Shown: positions 33,401 to 45,789 of the stretch, piece after piece
How the letters are laid out: each line of letters begins with the position of its first letter
How positions within the stretch are numbered: the first letter of the stretch is position 1
NCBI RefSeq assembly: GCF_040869045.1
Contig: NC_090319.1
Coordinates: 286,351,693-286,415,692, forward strand
Source: Eurosta solidaginis
Taxonomy: Eukaryota > Arthropoda > Insecta > Diptera > Tephritidae
DNA: 64,000 nt
Reading direction: 5' to 3'
The notes under the pieces: generated by a model
What the model was told of the DNA's origin: nothing
What the model saw: the letters and a program-made list of their open reading frames with translations, nothing else
Databases searched by the model: none
Made by a program: the position numbers and the translations under genes

Positions 33401-36400
33401 AACTCATCTGCCTTGCAGATGCCGTTCGGAGTCGGCATAAAACATGTAGGTCCCGTCCGGCCAATTTGTAGGGAAAAATCAAGAGGAGCACGACGCAAAT
33501 TGGAAGAGAAGCTCGGCCTTAGATCTCTTCGGAGGTTATCGCGCCTTACATTTTTTTTTATTTTTTTTTATCAACTTTTTCATTTCCCATATGCTCGGAG
33601 ACCCAATATAGATGTATCTTTTTCCCACGCCCGATTCTTTCATTGTTTTTCCTTCACTCTGACATACAAGGGTCAAGGGATACACCTTTTTCGTCAGCTT
33701 ATCCCATTTTCACTTCCACCCGCTCTCATATGCCCAGGGACTCAGGATAGAGGTGTCTTTCCCCCTAACCCGATTCTTTCTGTGGATTGCTTACACTCTA
33801 GCATACTTCTAGATGTTGTGCTATACGAGATTATTTCCCTTAGGCTATTTTCCTCTAGTGTTTCTGATGCTTTGGTCAAAGGTATTACTTCCAAGATCTC
33901 TTTATTCTGGTATCAGCACAATATATTTGTTTAAAAAATTACAGTGCGAGCAATTCCAGTGGAGAGTATGTGCAGACATGAAATTAGTAGCCACTATCAT
34001 GGGACTATCAGACTCTTCACCTCGTATAACAACTGTTATACTAAATTCAAAAAAAAAGAATTCAGCCCTTCAAATAAGGGAAAAGAACGGACCACGACCA
34101 CATTTTTACTTTTATAATTTGCTGAACGCGTTAACACAAAAAATTAAATTTCGAAATGTAGAATTTCGAACTTCGAAAGCCGATATCTATTTTTTGGAGG
34201 CTAACTTCGAAAAACGGAGATAGTACTTTGTCACCTTAAGCGTCAATCTCTACAAAAAAGTGGGTTGGATCCAATACCCAGAAAAAAGTTGATTTTGTCG
34301 CATAGTTTTATTAGATGTCTAGTTATATACAATCCAAAACGACCGATCTATCAAAAAGAAAATTGTTTCAAGGCACCACTTTCCACTTATGGCAACTGCG
34401 ATGTCATCTGTGTATGCCGTAAGTTTGACGGCTCCCACGTAACACGAGTTTAGGTAGTTGATTGCTTGTCAACGGCCACAGCAGTTGCGATTGTACCCCG
34501 ATTTGCGGTATGTCCCTGTCCACTGATTTCGTGCCCTGTTGACTGATTTGATGGCCTCATATAGCACGATTTTGGGTACTAGATACAAAAAAAACTATTT
34601 ACTTTTTTAATCTCCATGGAAAACACTTTAAGTAAACCCGTGTGCTGCACTCCTTTGCTGTTCTCAACCGTCTACATTTCAAGGCGCGTGGTAGTTATTT
34701 GATTTTTTAGTGCCACTCACAAAGGGCGTCACCTCACTCTACATTGACGGGTCAAAAATGGCCTGCTGTATTGGTGCGGGGGTCTTTTCCGAACAGCTAA
34801 AAGTCGCAGTATCCATCCGTGTTTCAAAACAAGCTAGTATTTTTCAAGCAGAGATATTAGGTGTAGAGAGCTTGTCTTTTCCTATAAGAGAATAAGGTAA
34901 GTGACGGTGAAATAAGGATATATTAGACAGTCAAGCAGCGCTCAAAGCACTAGATTCACCATATACTTTCTCTAACGTCGTCGAAAGCTGTGGAGGGCGT
35001 TACGCGAAGCAGCAAACCTTGCGCCCATCACGTTTACTGGGGTACTTGGTCACAAGAACATTAACGGCAAGGACAAAGCGTATGAGCTAACAAAGACCGG
35101 CGAACACTAGGTTCTAGGGGCGATGCTTCATAGAGGATATCAGAAGATTTATTGATCTATCCAAATGGTTCAGTAAATACACAGGGTACTTTATTCAATT
35201 GGTTCCAGGAGAATGTGCGAATAAGCCGCGACTTGGGTCCGGTCTCTTCGGCCGGGCAGCACGTCAGCCAGCCAACCAGCCGCCCTTATAGACAAATTAC
35301 TTAAGAGTGGTCCTTAAAAATCATACGAGCGATATTTTTTGTTCATCTCATACCTTTAAATGGTAATACATAGTAATTTTGGTATCGACTGAAGAAGGGT
35401 CAAAGTTATGTCTACGATAAGAAGATTCACCTTAGCCATCTCCAATCCAGGCCAAAATTTATAGGGATATATAGTGTATCTTTGACCCTTGCTATACCAT
35501 TTGAAGCGGGAGACAAAAATATCGTTCGTTTGATTTTTTAAGGCCACCCTTATATTCATAGATCGAAAATCGAAATGTTTAATAAACATATGAAGACTTC
35601 ACTTAACCGGTAATTTTTGCGTCAAGCATTAATTTATGACGTTAAACAGTTAAATTTTGAATTATTAATTAGTTGACCATCGGACACGTTTGCAAAAACT
35701 ATTAGAGACTATTTGATTAGCATATGAACTTACATGCATATGTATGATTGAATGAGCGTAAATCAATCAAGGGAACGTGTTGCAAATCAGGTTTGTACTA
35801 TTAGTTTATGATAAGAACAACAAAATTATAAAAAAAATCGAAAGTCAAAAGTTTAACTTGACATAGAGAACTCCACATGAACTCATATAAATATTCTCAC
35901 AATGGCTCTGGATTTTTATGCTATTTCATTGGTTAGGTACATCATAATAAAAATAAATGCAAGGCGCGATAACGTTAAAGGAGATTTTAGGCCGAGCTTC
36001 TCTTCCAATTTGCGTCGTGCTCCTTTTTGATTTTTCCTACAAAGTATCAGTACGGTACTTTTTTCCAAAATTTTGATGTTACTTTTCCCGGGCCGTGAAC
36101 CCAGGATCTTAGGAGTGGTAGGATGAGCACGCTACCATCACATCACAACAGCCGGTACATACATGAAGTGTAAATTAACAATTAAAGTCTTCACTAAGTT
36201 TTTTTGTGATTTCTTTTGAAGTTATATGTAGGTAAGGTTAAGTTGAACTGGCCGGTGACTAAAGACATCACATAGAATGAATATGTCCATAGTTTTACCA
36301 GAATTTCTTTGACGACCAAAGCAAAAACCCCAATCAGATGCCAGGACCGATGTTATAGAATAACTCCGTCCTTTTCTCAAATAATAAAAACTTTATGGGA

Positions 36401-39400
36401 CCTAGCTTAATTGCTGCCTCGATATCTAGCAACTCTGCCGACCCTAAAAGATGGAGTTTTGACCTGGCGAGCGTAGGACAGGAGCACAAAACGTGCTCAA
36501 CCATCTATTCCAACATTTAGCACTTCCTACGTATTCTGTTACTGGCGAGACCTAACTTATAAGCATGTGGCGCCAGAAGGAAGTGTCCAAATAGTGTGCC
36601 CATTGTGAGCCTTAAGTCTTGAGATATGAGCCACTTTGCGAGTCTTATATCGTAGGGTTTGGATCTAATCTTAGAAATTTTGCAGTCTGGCGCTTCCGTC
36701 CATACCTTTCCCTCTTGATGGATCATATGCAACTCCTGTCTCCTTTTGATTTATTTTCCTAAACGGACTGGGACGTCTACCGTCGTTGTTGTTGTTGTTG
36801 TAGCGATAAGGATCCTCCCCGAAGGCCTTGGGGAGTGTTATGGATGTTGATGATCCTCTGCTGGATGCAGATCCAGTACGTTCCGGTAACAAGCATAATA
36901 AAGGTACTAGCCAGGTCACCTCGGGAACGTTTTGGTATGACCACATGACCACCCCCTAGATCCATCAGGAATTGGGGGTCGCCAGAGCCTCGGCTGTTGA
37001 TGAAACAGGATTCGCCACGAGTAGATGAGGTTGACAGTTGGGTTGCAGAAGCTATATATTGCGCTACACAACCCCATGAATCAATTTGGTATTTTAGTTG
37101 CCTCTTACCACAGGCATACCTACCGCGGGTATATTCTAAACCCCCTAACCGTCAGTTCTGCGAGCTACCTTCCATCCCTTGATGTATGTTTGGTCTGGCC
37201 TGAGCTAAGTTTTTTCAATGCTTATTTGCATTCCATGACACTGATTGATGAAGTACTGTGTGAGATTATTGCCTTAATCGTCACCTGACTATAAATATAT
37301 ATATTGGCGCGACTGTATCTTAAGAACGCTTCCTTTAAAATGTTTGCTGCTTTCTTTAGGTCTATAATTTCCGCCCAAAAAATGCTACAGTAATCTGGCA
37401 GCCGAAGTGGTTACGCTGGACAGTAGCTGTCTGATAGCTGCGCCTGGGCCGCCGATATGGGGCATTATTCTCATTAGGACTCCACTAACTTTAGAAACGG
37501 TCTATCCAACCAACCTGAAGTGATTCTGAAAAGTTAGTTTTGAGTCCATGTTTACTTCTAAATATTTGAAGTAAGGCTTTGAATTTATTTCATAAATTGC
37601 GATGGTTAGGACTAACTCATACAAAGTCCGCTTTGAACTCACAAAACCACGTTTGCCTTATTGCTAGCTACCTCCGGCCACGTATTCATAAGTCTTTCTT
37701 CCACCGTCGTCATTACATAATGTTTGGAGTAGATCCAGTTTCCTAGCCACTCCTAGTTATTTGAAATATGTATACATGTATACTAATTTAACTCAAATAA
37801 AATACACCTCTTTATTTTGAAAAGCGAGTCCGACGTATCAAAATTACTATAATGCTTGTTAAAATCCAGGCACAAACAACGAAGAGCTTCGTGCATTTCG
37901 AAATTCGACCTACATGTGCTCAAAAAAAAAACGGATGGAAATGCCTTGATAGCCTCATTGGTACATTAAATTTGATCTCGCTAAGTAAAAACGGGCTATT
38001 CACCGTTCCTCTCAATAATTTCACCACAAGAAACACACCAAGCATTTCCCTGCGACTATCGAGAGAAGGTAGGTTTATAAGCTTTAACCGACTGTTGTAA
38101 GAGGGAACATTTCTTGTTGGATCCCACTCCAAATAACTCAAAGCAAAAAATAGGGATTGTTTTTGAACCGATTCAAGCTTGTCACGATAGATTTGATACC
38201 GCGGGTTCCAAACGATTGATGCATACTCCAATATAGGTCTCACTAAAGCAGTAAAGAGAGATTTTGTAACGTAGGGGTCATTAAATTCCTTAGACGTTTA
38301 ACAAAAGCAAGAACTCTTTTCGATCGGGTCGCGCAAGTTTCAGTATGAAATTTAAAGTCAAGTTTTGGGTCTTCTGCAATAATATTACCTTTACTTGTAT
38401 GTTAGTGTGCACGTAACTCGCTTTTGTGCCAAATAATAATAAAAATGTTACGTTTTCTCACCCGGTACCCATCTTTCCAGGTGGCACCTATATATTTGGG
38501 TGTAACTGGTTGTTTTTTAATAAAGCAACGTGCTTGTTAACTATTTATTTATAGCTTAGTAATAATCCTCATCTGTTTTTTTCCTTATGAAGCGAATTGC
38601 ATCGCATTGAAATGGAATATGCTCAGGCTGCGCGAAATACCGAAAACTACTTAACCAATCCTGTTAATGTATATCGTCTTATGAAACGCCTTACCAATGA
38701 TTGGACAGTTTATGAGGAGCGCGTTCAAGCTGATAATGCAGCAAATAGTAAGTGAGATGAAAATATACTAAGCATTGCAGGAAATTCTGATAATGAAAAT
38801 TATACTTTTCATAGCTTTCCTTCAACAAATGTCTGAGTACCGGATATCTCTAAGTTTCCCCAGCAATGAAGACTTCAAAGCCTCCGCTGCTGCGTTGGCG
38901 CGTCTACAAGAAACCTATCATCTGGACACAGCGCAAATTGCAAGCGGATTTTTGAATGGCGTCAAATATGGGTAGGTAATTGAAGAGAGACTCTGTATGA
39001 ATGGCAAAGTTCTTGCCTGCCAAATCCTGCATTGGATTTGGTAAGATTTTAGGCTATAGCTGAACTTTACTATTTATTCTTTATTTTTTATTTTAGCACC
39101 AGCATGACCTGGCAAGATTGTTTTGTTTTGGGCAAGCAGTTATTTCATATGGAAGAATATAATCACACCAAAATGTGGCTCAAAGAGTCCATGCAACGTT
39201 TGAGTCGTGAACCATATTATAGAGATCCACACACATTCGAATATATTGAGGATGCGGCGAATAATCTACTGAATTTAGGTAATAAGTAAACTGGTTACCA
39301 TGCCTACAATTAGGTATATTAAATCTGTTACGCCCGGTTCATTAGAATGGAACTTTGCCACGCGGACGGATTACATAAAATTTAACTGTTCGTTTCAGTT

Positions 39401-42400
39401 TATGTGGCCGATGCGGCAGTGTTAAACCACGTCAACTCTAACTGGAGTTTTATTTATAATGGCGCATTATAACAAAAAATAGCTGATCCAATCAACTTGT
39501 TAAACATTAATGCAATCGATTTTTTCAGACACAATATAACGTCCTAGCCATAACCATTATATAGCCAACCAATTGATTTTGGTTGTTTGCCATATCCATA
39601 ACCTATAAATATTTGCTTTGGGGAATAAATTAAATTTTTGGATAATTAGTTTTTCGTTTTGGATACATTTGTACTACCAGACTTATAATTTCTTTGCACT
39701 TTCTTCTTTTTTATGAAATTGTATTTTTTTACATGTATATACATCTACGTTTGCGACTAAAAAGCGCTCATCGACAATTACGCACATCCCAATAAAACAT
39801 TTAGCAGCATAGCACTGTAGCACTGCAGCAAAAGTAGCGTCTCCTCCTCGTCCAACGTTTTCTTGATTCGTTTCTGCAAAACTTGGTGAATATGCATTAT
39901 TTAAAATATACTTAAATTTCCTCTGTTGAGATTTCCTTTTTTAATTAGAGATGGTAAAAGAGATAACAGAAGTCGATAAAAACTACGTAATAAAACTTGA
40001 AAATAAAATTTAAAAAAATAACTGTAAGGAGCGATAACCTCCGAAGAGATATAAGGCCGAGCTTCTCTTCCAATTTGCGTCGGCTTCCTCTCGACTTCCC
40101 CTACAAATTGGCCGGACGTGACCTACATGTTTTATGCCGACTCGGAACGGCATCTGCAAGGCAGATGAGTTTTCACAGAGAGCTTTTCATGGCAGAAATA
40201 CACCCGGAGCGCTTGCCAAACACTGCCGAGGGGCGACCCCGCTTAGAAAAATTGTCTTCTAATTAAAAACCCTTTTTTCTAAAATTTTGATGTTGCTTTG
40301 TCCGGGGTGTGAACCCAGGGTATACGGTGTGGTAGGCGGAGCACACTACCACGCCATAAACACTCAGAAAAAGAACGAACTAAATCAAGAAAAGAACGGT
40401 GTTCGTGGCACTGGACCTGTCAAAAGCTTTTAACAAGGTTAACCACGGCAAGCTCATTACTTATGTTGAAGACTGCACGATCATGGCAACGGACCTGGCC
40501 CTTCAATAGATGAGTTAGTATAAAATAAACTGCAACTATTGGACGTTCACATCGATTGTTTTACGCTACCGAGGTAACGTTTAATAATACTATCACCTTC
40601 AAGGCGCCACCTAAAATATATTTAAAGTACAAAGCCGGTATAAAATCCTCAAGTCGTTTGCTGGAAACACTTGGGGACAAGATAAAGAAACGTTGTTAAC
40701 CACGTACAAAGCAACTGGCCGGCCGCTGATATAATACGTTGGTCGCCTGGACTTAAAAACACATACCGGAAAAAGCTGCAGGTCTGTCAAAATTCTGCAA
40801 TTAAAACTGCCATGGGATGTCTCCTTATGATGCCTGAACATCACTTACATAGTGAGCCCAAAGAGCTCAACATTAAAGAGCACAACGAAATGCTGAACAG
40901 GCAATTTTTGCTAAATTGTCACAAACCAGGACACTATAGCAAACAACTGCTTGACCTAGCCCCGCCACCAAGAGTGTTAAGGGAACATCTACATAAGCAC
41001 CACGATGAGATCCAGTTGCCGGACAACACAGTCGTTTAATTCAGTCAAGCTGAAGGAGATCCTAGGCAAAATCCACACAGAATCGGCAGGACGAGCACGG
41101 TGAACCCTTTTATCAATTCACACTATCCTACTCTTGCAGAAGAAGAAAGCACACTACCAAGGTAGACATGAATCAGCCTGGCCCAAATTCGCTCTGAATA
41201 CTGTAACAGGTCATACTCTTACTTGTCCGTAATGTATGTCCAGCATACGATGTGTCCTTACATGGCACCAACCATCTTTTCAATTGTAGGTAATATGGAA
41301 TCTACGCCTCTAACACCAATCTCCCTATCGTCCACACCTTTTGAAAATGCCAGTTGCCATGGACTTCTTTTAGAGGACTATGATGACAATTTGTGAGTGG
41401 TCGCGCCAATTGAATGGGGTGAAGCACTGTTAACACAACTACCCATAAAATTGGTTTCCATAAGGATGGTTGGATCAGCTGTTTTGTATGAATATGGATA
41501 TGGCAAGTGTGCCAGTGCTTTTATGATGTGTGATACCATTATAACCCTATGTGTTATTATTTGTTGTTGATTTTTTAATTATTTTATTATAACGTATTAT
41601 TTTATATTATCAAAAAAAATGATAGGTTTTGAAAAACTCAATTCTATGTTGTTTCAATCGAACATCGACTATTTTGAATTTACGTATAATATATGATATG
41701 TAGTACATTACCAATCTCTTTATAATAGGTGACTTCGAGACAGCCCTCAAACTAACTAATGACATCTTAAGTCTGGATCCCACACGAGAAACTGCATCGC
41801 ATGTCAGAAACTCGATTTTAAGTCCAGTCGGTGAGAGAAAACCACTTCCAGCTAAAAGCCCCCCCTATTATCATGTAATTCAATTCACATCACATCTTTT
41901 GCACATTTTCAACTCAACATTTCCACATAATATTTTTCCACATCTCTGTTCTCTCCTTTCCTTAGCAAACCCAAGAGTTCGAAATCTATAAAAAAATATG
42001 TCGCGGTGAAATAACTGCTTCTGCCGCACAATTGCGCCCACTTCGTTGTCGTTATGTAAGCAATAATCATCCATATCGCCTGCTCGCTCCATTCAAAGTG
42101 GAGGAGCACAGTTTGGATCCATTGGTGTTGACATTTCATGATTTTATCGCTGATACAAAAATTGCAACAATCAAATACTTGGCCACGCCACATATGCAAC
42201 GCTCTACTGTACGTGATGTGGTCACCTTTTCAAAGGAAACTGATTTCCGTATCAGTAAAAATGCTTGGCTCAGCTATCAGGAACATGAATATATGTTCGA
42301 TATGTTGCGTGATTTACGCGATATCAGCGGACTCGATGTGACACGTTGTGAAAAGTTACAGGTAGCCAATTATGGACTGGGTGGTCATTATGAGCCGCAT

Positions 42401-42997
42401 TGGGATTTTTATTTGGTAAGTGTAGGTGATGGTGTATTTTGCACACACATACATGTACACAGCTTTGGAGATATGATTTATTCGTTTTTTTTTTGTACGT
42501 TTAGACTAGTGAACGCATACCGGAGGGCTTGGGTAATCGCATGGCGACTGCGATATTTTATGTAAGTGGCTTTTGTGGGTGTTTGTTTTTTTTTTTCTGA
42601 AATCGCAACCAAAGCTTTCAATGCTGAATTTTCTTTTTACAAACACGCATAGCTCACGGAGGTTGAACAGGGTGGCGCCACTGCGTTTCCATATCTGAAC
42701 GTGGCAATCAAACCTAAAAAGGGCAATGTACTTTTCTTTTACAATTTGCATCGTTCATTGGCTGGCGATTATCGCACGAGACATGGCGGTTGTCCGGTGT
42801 TGAAAGGATCCAAGTGGAGTGAGTTCATGCATTTCTAGGAAATTTACAATAATGCTTTATTTTTTTTTAATGCATTTTTTATCTAATATTTTTTAGTTGC
42901 CAATATTTGGATCAACGACATAACTCAAGCATTCAAACGCCCCTGTTTGTTGCATAACGACGATGAAATTTCGAAACCATATGCCAAAATAACCTGA
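30486..42997 (+). CDS. Prolyl 4-hydroxylase alpha subunit, complete, nine exons
   Basis: The enzyme hydroxylates prolines in collagen-like chains in the ER lumen, using Fe2+, 2-oxoglutarate, O2 and ascorbate, usually in a tetramer with PDI. Exons: 30486-30679, 38593-38747, 38815-38971, 39097-39278, 41729-41874, 41966-42415, 42505-42561, 42653-42818, 42897-42997. All introns are GT-AG and phases match, giving 535 aa, the usual family length. Residues 1-24 are a signal peptide (cleavage after CFA). About 25-155 is the N-terminal domain (IDYFSSISGLENLL), then a helical peptide-substrate domain. The catalytic domain follows, with His423 and Asp425 in GGHYEPHWDF, His491, and Lys501 in CPVLKGSKW. 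The C-terminus is typical (ITQAFKRPC). Start choice rests on the signal peptide. The Drosophila family is large, so I give no orthologue symbol. AATAAA at 43092-43097 is a likely poly(A) signal. Confidence 0.93.
30815..31262 (-). mobile_element. CAA-tailed LINE fragment (I/R1-like C-terminus)
   Basis: It matches the element at 48143-49092 phrase by phrase: 'gtagtgcttcgccccatcc', 'ggggacacattgcaagcagg', 'acattttgtatgtcggggtt'. On the minus strand this encodes the zinc-knuckle-like end (NVCPACNVSPH in the other copy). Confidence 0.7.
31340..31965 (+). pseudogene. Degenerate RTE-like LINE fragment
   Basis: Plus-strand relics include NKNKTKYLLSL, 'gaaggacttcgtctatgtt' (KDFVYV) and 'agcgaataaaagcccaaagattccactggcttggtcaagt' (QRIKAQRFHWLGQ). 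It is riddled with frameshifts. Confidence 0.6.
31996..32175 (-). mobile_element. tRNA-derived SINE fragment
   Basis: It contains 'aaggcgcgata.cctccgaagagatttta' and 'tgccaaacactgccgagggg' in the same order as in the full-length SINE. The tRNA-like part is missing. Confidence 0.72.
33203..33568 (+). mobile_element. tRNA-derived SINE, full length, reference copy
   Basis: A perfect 13-bp duplication TATCAACTTTTTC flanks it (33190-33202 and 33569-33581). The 5' end is tRNA-like, with an A-box-like TGGCGTGATTG (33213-33223) and a near-consensus B box GGTTCAACTCC (33257-33267), the internal promoter of RNA polymerase III. The body then runs through 'tcggcagtgtctggcaagcg' and 'cgacgcaaattggaag' to a T-rich tail. 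Related copies are at 12379, 19661, 31996, 35945 and 40012. Confidence 0.92.
34700..35110 (+). pseudogene. LINE RNase H domain fragment
   Basis: Decayed frames give an RNase H signature: LYIDGSKM (D-x-S), QAEILGVESL, then DSQAALKAL in another frame, and ITFTGVLGHKNINGKDKAYEL, matching the usual GH-x-N-x-G-x-E-x-A-D-x-L end. It belongs to a LINE group with RNase H (I/R1-like), unlike the RTE copies. Confidence 0.72.
35945..36165 (-). mobile_element. tRNA-derived SINE, internally deleted
   Basis: Both ends are present ('gcaaggcgcgataac' and 'gtgaacccaggatctt...gagcacgctaccatcaca') but the middle is replaced by a short 'aaagtatcagtacggtac' joint. Confidence 0.72.
36225..36780 (-). mobile_element. 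LINE C-terminal fragment (post-RNase H region and 3' UTR)
   Basis: The minus-strand frame at 36517-36732 reads KVWTEAPDCKISKI, YDIRLAKWLISQDLRLTMGT and HAYKLGL, the conserved stretch after RNase H in I/Jockey-type LINEs, and downstream the 'ggttaagttgaactggccgg' 3' region. Related pieces are at 12100-12690 and 43137-43210. Confidence 0.65.
36784..37150 (-). mobile_element. CAA-tailed SINE-like element, second copy
   Basis: It starts with (GTTGTT)n, the complement of the CAA tail, and ends with 'taccgcgggtatattctaaaccccctaac', the 5' end of the same element as at 25066-27181. Confidence 0.8.
37380..37770 (-). mobile_element. R1/LOA-like LINE fragment
   Basis: It matches 19480-19660 plus 20028-20110 ('gggccgccgatatggggcatt', 'aggactccactaact', 'ggttaggactaactcat'). 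It lacks the SINE found in that copy and therefore represents the empty site. Confidence 0.65.
37900..38375 (-). pseudogene. Jockey-like LINE RT C-terminus fragment
   Basis: The frame 37920-38243 reads MRPILEYASIVWNPRY, DKLESVQKQSLFFAL and YNSRLKLINLPSLDSRR, which is the standard post-YADD region of Jockey-clade RTs. The upstream part (about 38260-38375) continues in another frame. Confidence 0.78.
40012..40357 (-). mobile_element. tRNA-derived SINE in P4H intron 4
   Basis: A near full-length minus copy: 'aaggagcgataacctccgaagaga' through 'tgccaaacactgccgagggg' to 'gtgaacccagggtatacggtgtggtaggcggagc'. Confidence 0.82.
40400..41110 (+). pseudogene. I/R1-like LINE RT fragment in P4H intron 4
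   Basis: The plus strand gives VFVALDLSKAFNKVNHGKL (RT motif A region) and, after an internal deletion, DCTIMATDLA (motif C region). The open frame 40812-41039 (MGCLLMMPEHHLHSEPKE...PPPRVLREHLHKHHDEI) is the conserved region that follows. It is the same family as 48143-49092. Confidence 0.75.
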
Positions 42998-43091
42998 TTG
43001 CTAAAAACTGCTATACCTAGTCTAGAACAAGACTTGCTGTGAATATATTTATGTACACGAACATATGTAATTTTGTACCAAATATTTTAAA

Positions 43092-43097
43092 AATAAA
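43092..43097 (+). promoter_or_regulatory. Candidate poly(A) signal of the P4H alpha gene
   Basis: AATAAA, 95 bases after the stop codon. Confidence 0.55.
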
Positions 43098-43129
43098 AAT
43101 AAGTTAAAAAGAGTATTACAGAGCACAAA

Positions 43130-45789
43130 ACTCAGACGGATGTTAGGTTAGGTTGAATTGGGTGGTCCTTAAGAGCCTCACATAAATTGAACGAAACGGA
43201 AATGTTCAAATTTTGGAGAAAATGTTTTTTCTATTGGCTCTCCGAGACTGTTATGGTCCACTTGGGGGAGTCACCTTTGGAACGCACCTAATGGCTAGTG
43301 ATGGCAAATACCTGGTGCCATGGCATGTTGATCGAAATGAACACTAGAGGTCGCCACGGCCGCGAAAATGATGATCGCTAAGAAAAAACACGCTGTTTCC
43401 GGAAAAAGTTACTTTGCTTGGTTTTACGTCTGGGCAATACCACCGTTCATAACTTAGGACATTACTTAAAGTTGAATTTATTACAGCACAATATTTGGCT
43501 TACAATAGTTCAAATATTTTTATTTCGGGTTACAATTCCATATCGATCGGTTATTGACAAGATGCTTGACAAGTGGTAAGATATGCAAATATTATAAACT
43601 GTATTAACAACATTTGCAAATGATTGTGCAAATATCAAAATTCGCGTATGGAGGAACAAATTTATTGGCTGCCGCTGGAACGAACAACGCAGTAATAACC
43701 AAACGATAACCGGCAACAACATCTACCAGTAACTACGCGACAGAGGTCCACGGTAAGGCCTCTTGCCGGCTAAGTTGGTATCAGCCTACCGGGTGAGTCG
43801 CTGCCAAGTAGCCAATTAGTAGAACACATACATGTATTATACACTTTAATAAATTAAACCTTACTTATGTCTGTTAGCATCAGCGCAGTCTCATTTTGTA
43901 TTATACTGAACTATTTGAATGGTACAATCCTTGCATAAGGTACGCATTTTTTTGGGGGGTATCCAAATCAACTATCCTTTCTATATTAATACATACGTAC
44001 ATATTTGTATGTTTGTATACCAAGGCGTATCACATGCATGGCCCGATTGTTGGCGCAAGCAGATCAACCTTAAATACGGATTCTTCCCATCAAATTTTGT
44101 AACGCTACCTTTAAACTTTCTGGTGGAGATACTGCTAGCGAAAGTAGAAAATTTTTTTTTATATATAAGCAGCCGTTGCCGCGCCCATTTTTCTAAGTTT
44201 GTATGTAGGCATCGTACCAAATTGGAAGCTGGCGGCTGGTAGAAACTAGTATGTCACCTTCTCTTCATGCAAATAGGCGAAAGGGCGTATGAGCATTGCT
44301 GACCTTGATTTTCATTCGAATGAGGTTACCTATGTAGCTTTATGTTTAGCAAGTTTAGCAAAGCAAATTTTATGCATAAATTTGTTCTGTTTATCCTCAG
44401 ATGCGTCTCGGTATACATCCACGCACACATTAGTATTTAGTGTTTATTTAATTTAGTAAACTGAATAAAACAAAAAGTTACATACTATTATAGATAAGAT
44501 CGAATATATACCTAAGCGTGTATCCGCATTTAAAACGGGGTTGCATAATAGGTCAATAAAAATTTGATAATTTGAATACATAAACTATGGCATTGAAGCT
44601 GGGTTTTTTTTTTTTGTAAATTGAGTTCTATGCAACTGATTTGCTTATCTACTTTTAGGCGTTGAGCAGTAGGTTCAACGAGTAAGATCATATAGCAATT
44701 TAAATGAACCAATAAGAAAAATAAACAATTTTTTTTTGTATTACCTATAATAAAAGAAGATTTTATAAGGTAATAAAGATTATAAATAATAATGATAGAG
44801 TTACAGAACAAAGTACAACGTAATTAGCTGAAACATACCAAAAATAAATTAAACTGTAATAAAGTCAAGTTTAATAAAATAATAGAGAGTATCAACTACC
44901 GGTTATAAAAAAAAAATAAATAAACAATTAAAATTAGTCTAAATCAGATAAAATTAAACACAATTAAAATAAGTAAATACGTTGAATAAATAAATAAGAA
45001 AACAAAATATATAGTTGAACCAAAACAACAAGATAATAACCCTTAAGACTTTAAGTCTGAATACATTTAGTATAGTAGTTTTTTTTTTTTCTCAAAGTCA
45101 CCTTTTGGGTTGTAATAGCATTAAAAAGGGTATGTAACTGTCATTACACCCACAATTGATTCATTTATTTTTATTTTATTTTGGGTTTCCTTACAAACAT
45201 TGTAAATAAGCCTTAGTATAGGCTTAGTTGTATTGCATTTATTGCCATGTATACACATAGTTGTGACAACCAATCTGGGTATTATATCAGAACAGTTATA
45301 AAGAATATGTCTTACGAAATCAATATCAAAACAGATTCCTCATTTCTCTTAGGTTGAGCTTGATTAACCCTTTTTCTTATACAAAATTTTTTTTGATTAA
45401 GCCGTTTCAGTCACTTGAATTAAATTAATTATCAAGGAGGAATTTCTCTTTTGATTTTGATTCCCTAAGACTGACCATTAGTTAGCTTTAATCTTCAAGT
45501 GGTTACCGGGTTTCGGTTAAGCTTATGTATATATAATATTACAATTCAAATAAGTTTCCACTGAATTGTTTTACGATGAATTTTAAATAAAATTTATTAC
45601 TTAGAATGGGAATGCTGATGGTTCCATTCATTTAGAAGGCATAGGGCATACAGGTAAGGGGCCACCAAAAAATATGTGCGTCGGTGGCCATGGTTTTGAG
45701 GGTGGGATAAGCACCGGGCGTCGCAACACCACCCGCGGCGCCCCCTATGTATATACGTAAGCCTCACGCGGTGGTTACTACAGGTACAG
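43130..45789. other. Repeat-rich, AT-rich intergenic region
   Basis: 43137-43210 is the 3' end of the LINE family seen at 36225 ('gttaggttaggttgaattggg'). 43480-43870 might be LTR-like but has no clear ends. The rest, including A-rich 44800-45050, shows no gene. Confidence 0.5.

Larger units (their letters stand above)
30680..38592 (+). other. 7.9-kb first intron of the P4H alpha gene, filled with retroelements
   Basis: The intron follows donor G|GTAAGT and ends at acceptor AAG|C. It contains at least ten retroelement pieces on both strands, listed separately. Gaps such as 32180-33180 and 33582-34690 hold no recognisable gene; 33582-33940 looks like old LINE sequence. Confidence 0.85.

Noticed and set aside
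36671..36952. Asn-rich reading frame (YRYNNNNN) as a protein-coding feature
   Set aside because: The Asn run is the translation of the (CAA)n tail of a retroelement.
38775..38975. Start codon MQEILIMK before P4H exon 3
   Set aside because: The part before 38815 is intron sequence; the acceptor at 38813-38814 and phase agreement show it is an internal exon.
43480..43870. Possible second LTR
   Set aside because: No inverted TG...CA ends or target duplication could be identified.
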